A stretch of 12,794 bases of DNA from contig JAFJTK010000187.1 of assembly GCA_017880265.1 (NCBI GenBank), forward strand, positions 1 to 12,794, in the 5' to 3' direction. The notes beneath the pieces were generated by a model, which worked only from the letters and a program-made list of their open reading frames with translations, did not search any database and was not told the DNA's origin. Below are positions 6,084 through 12,794 of the stretch, one piece after another. Numbering within the stretch: the stretch's first letter is position 1; each line of letters starts with the position of its first letter. This stretch comes from Candidatus Pelagibacter sp. (GTDB taxonomy: Bacteria; Pseudomonadota; Alphaproteobacteria; Pelagibacterales; Pelagibacteraceae). Position numbers and translations under genes: made by a program.

Positions 6084-6874
6084 TAAGTAGCGTCGCTGTC
6101 TTTTTTAGACAAGGAGCCTTTCATTTTATCTACAGTAGCTTTTGCACCAGCACTTAGGGCTCTTAAATCAGATGCAATTGTTACAAAATCAAAACCTTTT
6201 TCAATCATCTTTGTTGCATATTCTGTAGTACCATTGTGAATTCCAGCAAAAATATTATTTTTCTTTGCATGTTCTAGAATTCTCAAAATTTCAGAATAAG
6301 CTTTAGTTGTTTCAGCTCGATCAAAACCAGGTTTTTCACCAATTGCTAAAGATAAGTCTGCTGGTCCGATATAAATTCCATCAACCCCTGGTGTAGACAT
6401 TATCTCATCAAGGTTTTCTAAAGACTCTTTTGTCTCGATCATTGCTAATTTTAATATTTCTTCATTAGCGTGATCAGCATAATCAGCTCCACCATAAATT
6501 AAACCTCTAACAGGGCCAAAACTTCTATAACCATCAGGAGGGTACATACAAGCTTGAACAAAATTTTCTGCCTCTTTTTTATTACTAACCATTGGACAAA
6601 TTATTCCATAACAACCAGCATCTAAAATTTTCATTATTTGACCAGGTTCATTCCAATTAACTCTAGCTAGTGGAGTTACATCTGTTGTAGAAATAGTTTG
6701 AAGCATTGGAAGCGCATTACTGTAATCTACAAGTCCATGCTGCATATCTATTGTTAATGAGTCCCATCCTTGATGAGCCATAGCTTCAACTGAGGCTGTG
6801 CTTGGAATTGCACACCAACCATTAATTACTGGCTTGCCATCTTTCATCATTTGTTTGATTTTATTTTTTCTCAT
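6080..6874 (-). CDS. HpcH/HpaI-family class II aldolase
   Basis: This is a cytosolic divalent-metal aldolase of the HpcH/HpaI family, which cleaves or forms 4-hydroxy-2-oxo acids, giving pyruvate (or a related 2-oxo acid) and an aldehyde. The 264 residues match the ~255-265 norm. Readable active-site positions are H46 in DMQHG (HpaI H45), R71 in ARVNW (R70), E147 in MIETKE (E149) and D173 in GPADLS (D175). The PMV and YRSFGPVRG segments (94-96, 116-124) are also typical. The first metal-loop motif is DMQHG where many relatives have D-x-EH, as in several 2-dehydro-3-deoxyglucarate-type aldolases. The start codon is 3 bp after the ALDH stop, so the two form one operon, and the aldehyde released is a natural ALDH substrate. 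The stop codon overlaps that of the opposing PanB-like gene. The exact substrate is unknown. Confidence 0.92.
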   Translation of the reverse strand: MRKNKIKQMMKDGKPVINGWCAIPSTASVEAMAHQGWDSLTIDMQHGLVDYSNALPMLQTISTTDVTPLARVNWNEPGQIMKILDAGCYGIICPMVSNKKEAENFVQACMYPPDGYRSFGPVRGLIYGGADYADHANEEILKLAMIETKESLENLDEIMSTPGVDGIYIGPADLSLAIGEKPGFDRAETTKAYSEILRILEHAKKNNIFAGIHNGTTEYATKMIEKGFDFVTIASDLRALSAGAKATVDKMKGSLSKKDSDATY

Positions 6875-6877
6875 GAT

Positions 6878-8320
6878 CTATATTTTTAATCCCATGTGTG
6901 TGTATTTGACATTCAAGTAATCTTTAATTGCACCCGATCCACCTTCACGTCCATAACCAGTTTGTTTTATTCCACCAAAAGGTGCCTCTGCAACAGCAAC
7001 TGCTCCAGTATTGACAGCAACACAACCTGACTCTAACATTTCAGATCCTCTATTAGCCTGGTCCATTGAATTTGTATAAAGATAACTGCATAAACCTAAA
7101 TCGTTATCGTTAGCTCTTTCTATAACTTCGTCAAAAGTTTTAAATGTTAAAACTGGAACTAGCGGTCCGAAGGGCTCTTCTTTCATGATAGTAAAATTAT
7201 CTTTAACATCATCAAATACAGTTGGTTCGTAATAATATCCTTTATTGAAACCAGAAGGTCTTTTTCCACCCATTAAAACTTTAGCTCCTTCACTTTTAGT
7301 TGTTTCAACTAGCTTTTCTATTTCTTCCAGTCTCTTTGCGGTAGAAAGAGGTCCTAATTCTACACCTTCGTCCATACCATTACCTATTTTTAATTTTTTT
7401 GCTCTTTCCATAAAAGCACCTACAAATTCATCTTTTCTACTTTCTTGTATATAAAATCTATTAGGAGAAATACAAACTTGTCCATTATTTCTAAATTTAG
7501 CTGTAATTGCTATATCAGCTACTTTATTCATATCCACATCATCACAAACAATAAATGGTGAGTGGCCACTTAATTCCATAGTCACTCTTTGAACTTTATC
7601 AGCAGCTTTTTTTAAAATTATTTTACCAACTCTAGTTGATCCTGTAATTGATACTTTTTTAATTATATCAGACTCCATTAATTCATTTGAAATTTCAGCT
7701 GGATCTCCAGATAAAAGATTAACTACTCCGTCAGGTATACCGGCTTCTTTACAAATATTTACTAACTCCATAACAGCACCAGGAGTAATTACATCTGGTT
7801 TACAAATTACAGAACATCCTGCAGCTAATGCTGTAGAAATTTTTCTCGAAGCTAAAATGATTGGAAAATTCCAAGGGACTAATGCCGCAACTACACCTAC
7901 AGGCTGATAATAGATATGAGCCCTTGTATCAGGAAATCTTGTTTGAACAGTTTGTCCATAAATTCTTTTTGTCTCTTCTGCATTCCACTCAAAAATATCT
8001 GCTCCGCCACCAACTTCTCCGACACCTTCTGCTAAGGGTTTTCCAACTTCAAGCGTTAACCATTTTGCAAGAACATCTTTTCTCTCTCTCATTAAATCCG
8101 CAACTTTTCTTATTTTGTAAGATCTCTCCCATGGAGTTGTGTTTTTCCAGATCTCCAAACCTTTTTCAGCAGATTTTAAAGCTTTTTGAACATCTAACGA
8201 AGATGCTTTTGATGCTTTTCCAATCACTTCCTCAGTTGCAGGATTGATTACGTCATATGTTTCTTTTTTTTCTGCTTGTTGCCATTTACCATCAATGAAT
8301 TGTCCAAATTTTTCGTACAT
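6878..8320 (-). CDS. NAD(P)-dependent aldehyde dehydrogenase (semialdehyde dehydrogenase type)
   Basis: This is a complete, soluble ALDH-superfamily enzyme of 480 residues that oxidises an aldehyde to a carboxylate. All the landmarks are present: PWNFP (149-153, N151 stabilising the oxyanion), KPD (174-176, cofactor-binding Lys), the GSTRVG Rossmann segment (227-232), general-base E249 in MELSG, nucleophile C283 in GQVC, EEPFGP (381-386) and PFGGIKQTGYGREGG (447-461). E249 indicates a hydrolytic ALDH rather than the CoA-acylating methylmalonate-semialdehyde type (IolA), which lacks this Glu. The general pattern resembles succinate-semialdehyde, 2,5-dioxopentanoate and glycolaldehyde dehydrogenases, which cannot be told apart by eye. 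It leads a two-gene operon with the HpcH aldolase and diverges from the iolD-like gene. No Shine-Dalgarno sequence precedes the ATG, but the N-terminus (FIDGKW) fits the family. Confidence 0.95.
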   Translation of the reverse strand: MYEKFGQFIDGKWQQAEKKETYDVINPATEEVIGKASKASSLDVQKALKSAEKGLEIWKNTTPWERSYKIRKVADLMRERKDVLAKWLTLEVGKPLAEGVGEVGGGADIFEWNAEETKRIYGQTVQTRFPDTRAHIYYQPVGVVAALVPWNFPIILASRKISTALAAGCSVICKPDVITPGAVMELVNICKEAGIPDGVVNLLSGDPAEISNELMESDIIKKVSITGSTRVGKIILKKAADKVQRVTMELSGHSPFIVCDDVDMNKVADIAITAKFRNNGQVCISPNRFYIQESRKDEFVGAFMERAKKLKIGNGMDEGVELGPLSTAKRLEEIEKLVETTKSEGAKVLMGGKRPSGFNKGYYYEPTVFDDVKDNFTIMKEEPFGPLVPVLTFKTFDEVIERANDNDLGLCSYLYTNSMDQANRGSEMLESGCVAVNTGAVAVAEAPFGGIKQTGYGREGGSGAIKDYLNVKYTHMGLKI

Positions 8321-8415
8321 AGATTTTTTATTTTTAAGTTTACTTAATTAGGTTTTTTAATTTATAAATATATTTATATATAAACATTACACACAATCAA
8401 AGTTAAACTTAATTT
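8321..8415. promoter_or_regulatory. Divergent promoter region between ALDH and iolD-like operons
   Basis: This 95-bp region separates two divergent operons. A minus-strand promoter for the ALDH can be proposed: -35 TTGATT (8400 to 8395), a 16-nt spacer and -10 TATAAA (8378 to 8373). For the plus strand, TATAAA at 8379-8384 is a possible -10 without a convincing -35. Two smaller inverted repeats flank it: TTAAGT/ACTTAA (8334-8347) and AAGTT/AACTT (8400-8410). Neither divergent gene has a Shine-Dalgarno sequence. The AT-richness limits certainty. Confidence 0.42.
8363..8378. promoter_or_regulatory. 16-bp perfect palindrome at the ALDH promoter
   Basis: TATAAATATATTTATA is a perfect palindrome with no spacer. 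It contains the proposed minus-strand -10 hexamer and lies just upstream of the candidate plus-strand -10, so a protein bound here could control both directions. It is made only of A and T, so it may also be a composition effect or a melting element. Confidence 0.35.
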
Positions 8416-10260
8416 ATGAAAAAAATTACCCTTACATGTGCGCACGCGATAGTTAAATATTTAATTTCTCAAAAAATATTAATTGATGGCAAGAAAGAAC
8501 CTTTGTTTCCAGGTGTATTTGGGATATTTGGCCACGGAAACGTAGCATGTCTAGGACAAGCATTAGAAGAAAATCAAAATGAACTTCCAACATATAGAGG
8601 TCATCATGAACAAAATATGGCTCTTACCGGAATTGGCTATGCAAGAGCAAAACGAAGACAACAAATTTTTGTAGCCACTTCATCAGTTGGACCTGGTGCA
8701 ACGAATATGGTGACAGCAGCTGGAGTTGCTATGAGTAATAGACTGCCGATTTTATTTTTACCTGGTGACACTTATGCAAATAGAATGCCAGATCCAGTGC
8801 TTCAGCAAGTAGAACATTTTAATAACCCTAGCATCACGGCAAACGATGCATTTAGACCCGTTACAAGGTACTTTGATCGTATCACTAGACCTGAGCAAAT
8901 TATTCAATCATTTCCAGCAGCAGTTCAAACAATGTTAGATCCTGCTGATTGCGGGCCAGCATGTATTGCTTTATGTCAAGATATTCAAGGTCAAACTTTC
9001 GATTATCCTGAAGAATTCTTTAAAGAAAGAGTTCACACGATTAGAAGACCTCGGCCAGATGAATTTCAAGTTAAAGAAGCAGCTGAGAAAATTAAATCTT
9101 CAAAAAATCCAATAATTATTTCTGGTGGAGGAGTATTTTATTCAGACGCAATGGATGAATTAAGTAAGTTTGCAATCAAACATAATATACCTGTAACCCA
9201 AACAGTTATGGGTTACTCAACAATGAAAAGAGATCATTCACATTATGCAGGCCAAATAGGCGGGTTAGGTGGTAAAAATACTAATTCACTCGCTAAGCAA
9301 ACAGATCTTGCCATTGCTGTTGGTACTAAGCTTGCAGATTTTACCACTGGTTCTTGGGCAAATTTTGAAAATGAAAATTTTAAACTTGTCTCAATAAATG
9401 TTTCAAGATTTGATGCAAACAAACATTTAGCACAAGCAGTAATTGGAGATGCAAAAGTTTCTTTAGCTGAATTATCTCAAGCTTTGGGTGATTGGAAAGC
9501 TGGTGAAGAGTGGAATAAAAAATCTCAAACTGAACTTAAAGCTTGGAATGAAGAAGTTGATAAAGCAAGTGCTCCTTCAAATCAGGAGATACCAAGTTAT
9601 GTTCAGGTAATAGGTGCTGTCTATAAAAACTCTGATCCCTCAGATATAGCAGTAACAGCTGCAGGTGGACTTGTAGGAGAGGTTGTTCAGGTTTGGAGAC
9701 CTAGAGAACTTAACACACATGAGACAGAATGGGGCTTTAGCTGCATGAGTTATGAAATTTCAGGTGCTCTTGGAATTAAAATGGCAAACCCAGATAAAGA
9801 AGTCATTTCATTTATAGGAGATGGATCATACTTGATGAATAATACTGATATCTATTCTTCAGTTATAACTAACAACAAGCTTATAATTGTTGTTTGTGAT
9901 AATGGAGGTTTTGCAGTTATTAATAGGCTTCAATTATTTAAGGGTGGTAAAGAATATAATAATCTACTCAAAAGTTCTAAAACACCAGGTCTTGTTGATG
10001 TTGATTTTGCAAAACATGCAGAAAGTATGGGCGCTAAATCAGAACATGTAAACTCTATATCTGAACTGGAAGAAGCATTTAAAAGAGCAAAAAAATCTGA
10101 TGTTACTTATGTGATATCAATTAAGACACATGCATATCAATGGTTGGAAGGTTCTGCATTTTGGGATAGCCCAACCCTAGAAATTCCAACAACAGAAGAG
10201 AATAAAGAAGCTATAAAACTTTATCAAGAAGGTAAGAGCAAACAAAGACAAGGCGTATAA
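8416..10260 (+). CDS. iolD: IolD-type ThDP-dependent 3D-(3,5/4)-trihydroxycyclohexane-1,2-dione acylhydrolase
   Basis: This is a cytosolic thiamine-diphosphate enzyme of the acetolactate-synthase superfamily. In myo-inositol catabolism IolD opens the ring of trihydroxycyclohexane-1,2-dione to give 5-deoxyglucuronate. The 614 residues are near the family norm (~620-640). Family-specific runs are FGIFGHGNVACLGQAL (35-50), HHEQNMA (63-69, ThDP-activating E65), SSVGPGATNM (89-98), LPGDTYANRMPDPVLQQ (115-131), FDRITRPEQ (153-161), SGGGVFYS (236-243) and GTKLADFTTGS (303-313). The C-terminal PP domain has GDGS (468-471) and DN (495-496) as the ThDP-Mg motif, followed by the INRLQLFKGGKEYNN-type segment (502-516). 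The start fits other IolD N-termini (MKKITLTCAHA). The Gfo/Idh gene follows after 6 bp. IolB, IolC, IolE and IolJ are absent from the window, so the real substrate may be another cyclitol-derived dione. Confidence 0.93.
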   Translation: MKKITLTCAHAIVKYLISQKILIDGKKEPLFPGVFGIFGHGNVACLGQALEENQNELPTYRGHHEQNMALTGIGYARAKRRQQIFVATSSVGPGATNMVTAAGVAMSNRLPILFLPGDTYANRMPDPVLQQVEHFNNPSITANDAFRPVTRYFDRITRPEQIIQSFPAAVQTMLDPADCGPACIALCQDIQGQTFDYPEEFFKERVHTIRRPRPDEFQVKEAAEKIKSSKNPIIISGGGVFYSDAMDELSKFAIKHNIPVTQTVMGYSTMKRDHSHYAGQIGGLGGKNTNSLAKQTDLAIAVGTKLADFTTGSWANFENENFKLVSINVSRFDANKHLAQAVIGDAKVSLAELSQALGDWKAGEEWNKKSQTELKAWNEEVDKASAPSNQEIPSYVQVIGAVYKNSDPSDIAVTAAGGLVGEVVQVWRPRELNTHETEWGFSCMSYEISGALGIKMANPDKEVISFIGDGSYLMNNTDIYSSVITNNKLIIVVCDNGGFAVINRLQLFKGGKEYNNLLKSSKTPGLVDVDFAKHAESMGAKSEHVNSISELEEAFKRAKKSDVTYVISIKTHAYQWLEGSAFWDSPTLEIPTTEENKEAIKLYQEGKSKQRQGV

Positions 10261-10266
10261 CTTTTT

Positions 10267-11424
10267 ATGAACAAAATATTTAAAGTTGGCCTTATTGGAT
10301 GTGGTCATATTTCAGAAACTTATTTCAGAGCTGAAAAATATTTTAACAATATTAAAATCATTAAGTGTGCAGATATCAACCACAGTAATGCAGTTAGATG
10401 TGCAAAAACTTATAAAATTAAGGCATTAACTGTAAAAGAGCTTTTAAAAGACAATGAGGTTGAAATCATTCTTAATTTAACCATTCCTAAAGCACATTAT
10501 CAGGTTGCAAAACAAGCTTTGATAAATGGAAAACATGTTTACTCTGAAAAACCATTGGCAATTAATTTTAACGATGGAAAAGATCTTCTTAAAATAGCAA
10601 AAAAGAAAAAACTTTATATTGGAAACGCTCCTGATACTTTTTTAGGTGGTGGTATTCAGAAATCAAAAGAATTAGTCGATAAAAAAATAATAGGAAAAAT
10701 AAATTTAGGAAATGCAATTTTTGCTTTTCCTGGAGTTCAATCTTACCATCCAAATCCAGAACCATGGTTTGCTAAAAAAGAAGGTGGGCCAGTAATTGAT
10801 ATGGGTCCATACTACTTAACCGCTTTAGTTAATCTATTAGGACCAGCAAAAAAAGTTACTGGTAGTATCGTTAATGGTGTTAAAAGAAGAACGATTGGTA
10901 TTGGACCAAGAAAAAACAAAACATTTAAAGTTGAATGTCCCACAACATATCTATCAACAATTATATTCGATAATGGAACAATTATTAGACTAACACTTTC
11001 ATTTGATGTTATTGCTCATCAAAGAAATCATATTGAACTTTATGGTGACAAAGGTTCTATGATTGTACCAGATCCAAATATGTTTGGAGGCTCTGTTTAT
11101 GTATGTAAAAAGCTAGGAGATCCTTGGATAGAATATAAAACTAACAAAATGCCACTAGGAAAAATTAATATCAGATCACAAAGTTCTAGAGCAAACGAGT
11201 CTCCTACTAATGCAAATTATCGTGGAGCAGGATTAGCAGAAATGGCTTATTCAATTGAAAATAAAAAAATAAACAAATGTAATGGAGAACTATCTCTTCA
11301 TGTTTTAGATATTATTCAATCAACAATGAAAGCATGTAAGACAAATAAACCACAAGTAATTAAGACTACATGCAAAAAACCAAGTTTATTCCAAACAAAA
11401 GATATAAAGAAAATATTGAAATAA
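10267..11424 (+). CDS. Gfo/Idh/MocA-family NAD(P)-dependent oxidoreductase (IolG-related but atypical)
   Basis: This is a cytosolic sugar or cyclitol dehydrogenase of 385 residues. The N-terminal Rossmann fold opens with GLIGCGHIS (8-16). NLTIPKAHY (70-78) and the catalytic EKPLA (94-98, K95) follow. The C-terminal alpha/beta domain contains GGPVIDMGPYYLTALVNLLG (173-192). In myo-inositol dehydrogenase IolG the corresponding segment has Asp and a catalytic His four residues later. Here D178 is kept but the His position is Y182, so the catalytic set differs from IolG, although this DMGPYY variant looks like a genuine subfamily pattern. It begins 6 bp after the IolD stop and is 16 bp before the SDR gene, so it is cotranscribed. 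It probably oxidises or reduces a polyol, sugar or cyclitol connected to the IolD substrate; which one is not decidable. Confidence 0.92.
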   Translation: MNKIFKVGLIGCGHISETYFRAEKYFNNIKIIKCADINHSNAVRCAKTYKIKALTVKELLKDNEVEIILNLTIPKAHYQVAKQALINGKHVYSEKPLAINFNDGKDLLKIAKKKKLYIGNAPDTFLGGGIQKSKELVDKKIIGKINLGNAIFAFPGVQSYHPNPEPWFAKKEGGPVIDMGPYYLTALVNLLGPAKKVTGSIVNGVKRRTIGIGPRKNKTFKVECPTTYLSTIIFDNGTIIRLTLSFDVIAHQRNHIELYGDKGSMIVPDPNMFGGSVYVCKKLGDPWIEYKTNKMPLGKINIRSQSSRANESPTNANYRGAGLAEMAYSIENKKINKCNGELSLHVLDIIQSTMKACKTNKPQVIKTTCKKPSLFQTKDIKKILK

Positions 11425-11440
11425 TATTTATAATCAAAAT

Positions 11441-12202
11441 ATGAAAGTTCAGTATTTTGACTTAAAAGATAAACGTGCTTTAGTTTCAGGTGGAGCATCT
11501 GGTATTGGAGCATCAATTGTTGAGCATCTTTGTGAACAAGGTGTTGAGGTTTATTTTTTTGATATAGATAAAAAAGAAGCTCAAAAATTAATTTCAAAAA
11601 TTAAAAAGAAAAAACAAAAAATACCTACTTTTCAATTCTGCAATATTAAAAATATTAAAAAATATAAAACTCTAATTCAAAACATTATTAAAAAAAAAGG
11701 TCCAATAGATATTTTGGTAAACAATGCTTCAAATGATCAAAGACATACTCTTGAGGAAATTACAGAAAAATACTGGGACGAAAGAATGGCAATAAATTTG
11801 AAACACTATTTGTTTGCTATTCAAGCTGTTAAAAAAAGTATGATTAAAAATAAAGGTGGATCAATAATAAATTTAGGTTCAGTAAGTTGGATAAGGGGAG
11901 CGGTTATGTTCCCAGCATACAGTACTGCAAAAGCTGCAATTTATGGTTTAACCAAATCTTTAGCTAGAGATTTGGGCCAACACAATATTAGAATAAACTC
12001 TATTGCACCTGGGTCCGTTGCAACCAAAAGACAATCCAAATTATGGTTAAATCCAAAATTTAAAAAAGAAATTTTAGATAATCAATGTCTTAAAAAACAA
12101 GTATTACCTGAGGACGTCTCAAGAATGGTTTTATATTTGGCATCAGATGTTTCTTCTGGATGTACTAAACAAAATTTTACAGTAGATGCTGGTTTAATAT
12201 AA
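11441..12202 (+). CDS. SDR-family dehydrogenase, aldose 1-dehydrogenase-like
   Basis: This is a classical short-chain dehydrogenase/reductase of 253 residues. The cofactor motif is GGASGIG (17-23), followed by D41 after the second strand (FFDID), which favours NAD. NNAS is at 94-97, N119 in NLKHY, and the catalytic triad is S147, Y160 and K164 (YSTAK). The segments NNASNDQRHTLEE (94-106), SIINLGSVSW (141-150), RQSKLWL (197-203) and DNQCLKKQVLPEDVSRMVLYLASD (213-236) resemble galactose/xylose 1-dehydrogenase-type SDRs from Alphaproteobacteria, which oxidise aldoses to lactones. It lies 16 bp after the Gfo/Idh gene in the iolD operon. An aldose- or uronate-type oxidation downstream of ring opening would fit, but this is inference. 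No Shine-Dalgarno sequence is visible upstream; the start is set by the usual distance to the glycine motif. Confidence 0.92.
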   Translation: MKVQYFDLKDKRALVSGGASGIGASIVEHLCEQGVEVYFFDIDKKEAQKLISKIKKKKQKIPTFQFCNIKNIKKYKTLIQNIIKKKGPIDILVNNASNDQRHTLEEITEKYWDERMAINLKHYLFAIQAVKKSMIKNKGGSIINLGSVSWIRGAVMFPAYSTAKAAIYGLTKSLARDLGQHNIRINSIAPGSVATKRQSKLWLNPKFKKEILDNQCLKKQVLPEDVSRMVLYLASDVSSGCTKQNFTVDAGLI

Positions 12203-12298
12203 AATTTAGCTTAATTTTTTTTATATTCAGCTTTTACGTTCTTTATTTTGTCTTTAATTGGCTTAGCTTTTCCTTTAATAAGATCAAAAAAAATTAAA

Positions 12299-12304
12299 AA
12301 GGAA
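12299..12304 (+). promoter_or_regulatory. Shine-Dalgarno sequence of the second SDR gene
   Basis: AAGGAA two bases before the ATG at 12307 (GG about 4-5 nt away) is one of the clearest ribosome binding sites in the window and fixes the start of the truncated last gene. Most other genes here lack one. Confidence 0.6.
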
Positions 12305-12306
12305 TT

Positions 12307-12794
12307 ATGATTAAGTTTGATTTAAATAACAGAGTTGCAATTGTAACAGGTGGAGCTCAAGGGTTTGGTTTAGCTATCACTGAAAGATTTATAGAGTCTG
12401 GAGCTAAAGTAGTAATTTGGGACATAGATGAGGATGAGGCTAAAAAAGCTATTGAAAAAGTAAAATCTGAAAATTTAACTTATCAAATAGTTGATGTGAG
12501 TAACTATGAAACGATTAATTCAAAATTATCTGAAGTTGAAAAATCTCATGGCAAGATTGATATCTTTATCAACAATGCAGGTGTAGCAGGTATGAATACT
12601 ACCGTTGCAGAATATCCAATAGAGGAGTGGAATAAGGTAATTAATCTAAATTTAAATGCTGTTTTTTATTGTTGCAAAGCAGTTGTTCCATTTATGGCAA
12701 AAAATGATTATGGAAGAATTGTTAATATTGCCTCTATTGCAGGTAAAGAGGGAAATCCAAATGCAAGCGCTTACAGTACTTCGAAAGCAGGAGT
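12307..12794 (+). CDS. SDR-family dehydrogenase (FabG-like), 3' end outside the window
   Basis: An open frame runs to the window edge, giving the first 162 residues of a short-chain dehydrogenase. The N-terminus reads MIKFDLNNRVAIVTGGAQGFG, with the cofactor motif TGGAQGFG at about 14-21. WDIDED (39-44) supplies an acidic residue at the end of the second strand, which favours NAD. NNAG follows at about 89-92, then NLNLNAVFY. The catalytic Ser lies in NIASIAG and the catalytic Tyr/Lys in AYSTSK, just before the cut. About 90 C-terminal residues are missing, so the substrate loop cannot be judged. It follows the first SDR after 104 bp and may be in the same transcript or start its own. The two SDRs differ clearly (3-oxoacyl-ACP-reductase-like here, aldose-dehydrogenase-like upstream), so this is not a recent tandem duplication. 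Any sugar, polyol or hydroxyacid substrate is possible. Confidence 0.92.
   Translation, partial: MIKFDLNNRVAIVTGGAQGFGLAITERFIESGAKVVIWDIDEDEAKKAIEKVKSENLTYQIVDVSNYETINSKLSEVEKSHGKIDIFINNAGVAGMNTTVAEYPIEEWNKVINLNLNAVFYCCKAVVPFMAKNDYGRIVNIASIAGKEGNPNASAYSTSKAG

Noticed and set aside
7245..7454. 69-codon plus-strand open frame inside the ALDH gene
   Set aside because: It is antisense to the conserved C-terminal half of the ALDH and matches no family pattern.
7861..8247. 128-codon plus-strand open frame inside the ALDH gene
   Set aside because: It is antisense to conserved ALDH motifs. Its Leu/Gln/His-rich translation is typical of a shadow frame.
6878..8320. Assigning the ALDH as IolA (methylmalonate-semialdehyde dehydrogenase) because iolD is next to it
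   Set aside because: It carries the hydrolytic Glu (E249 in MELSG) that CoA-acylating MMSDH enzymes lack.
11316..11597. 93-codon minus-strand open frame across the Gfo/Idh and SDR junction
   Set aside because: It is antisense to two firmly identified genes, and the frame covers the SDR cofactor motif in reverse.
12201..12222. Possible terminator after the first SDR (AAAATT, 6-nt loop, AATTTT, T-run)
   Set aside because: The stem is six A-T pairs only and too weak to claim as an intrinsic terminator; the downstream SDR is in the same direction.
12203..12306. Lys-rich minus-strand reading frame (KGKAKPIKDKIKN, ending in TAA at 12213-12211) in the gap between the two SDR genes
   Set aside because: It looks mildly protein-like and could be the relic of a gene end, but it spans only about 35 codons between stops, has no start codon or ribosome binding site, and could arise by chance in AT-rich DNA.

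Overview
The window is AT-rich, tightly packed bacterial DNA with Lys/Asn/Ile-rich proteins, TAA-dominated stops, gene gaps of a few bases and no tRNA, rRNA, CRISPR or insertion sequence. This style fits a streamlined marine alphaproteobacterium of the SAR11 (Candidatus Pelagibacter) type. That assignment is inference from composition and gene style, not from a marker gene.

Thirteen genes fall into four blocks of alternating strand. Block A (minus, 3761 to 1) runs ketopantoate reductase-like dehydrogenase, 2OG-Fe(II) oxygenase, PhyH-type dioxygenase, EamA/DMT permease. Block B (plus, 3849-6083) runs a DUF1907 zinc-hydrolase-like protein, a small winged-helix regulator, and a PanB-fold protein whose start overlaps the regulator's stop. 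Block C (minus, 8320 to 6080) runs an aldehyde dehydrogenase and an HpcH/HpaI aldolase. Block D (plus, 8416 to the end) runs IolD (ThDP-dependent cyclitol ring hydrolase), a Gfo/Idh/MocA oxidoreductase, an SDR resembling aldose 1-dehydrogenases, and a second SDR cut by the window edge. A and B diverge from an 87-bp promoter region holding an 18/20 inverted repeat. C and D diverge from a 95-bp region holding a 16-bp perfect palindrome. B and C converge with overlapping stop codons.

Taken together this looks like a catabolic island for a polyhydroxylated or cyclic carbon source. IolD opens a cyclic dione, Gfo/Idh and SDR enzymes oxidise alcohol or hemiacetal groups, the DUF1907 protein could hydrolyse an ester or lactone, the HpcH aldolase would release pyruvate plus an aldehyde, and the ALDH would oxidise that aldehyde. 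The usual inositol partners IolB, IolC, IolE, IolJ and CoA-acylating IolA are not in the window.

The most unusual point is a set of family members that lack their family's hallmark residues. The PanB-like protein has lost all three metal ligands, the PanE-like protein has lost two substrate asparagines, and the Gfo/Idh protein has Tyr where inositol dehydrogenase has its catalytic His. This argues for an uncharacterised pathway rather than pantothenate synthesis or textbook inositol degradation. The substrate cannot be read from the sequence.
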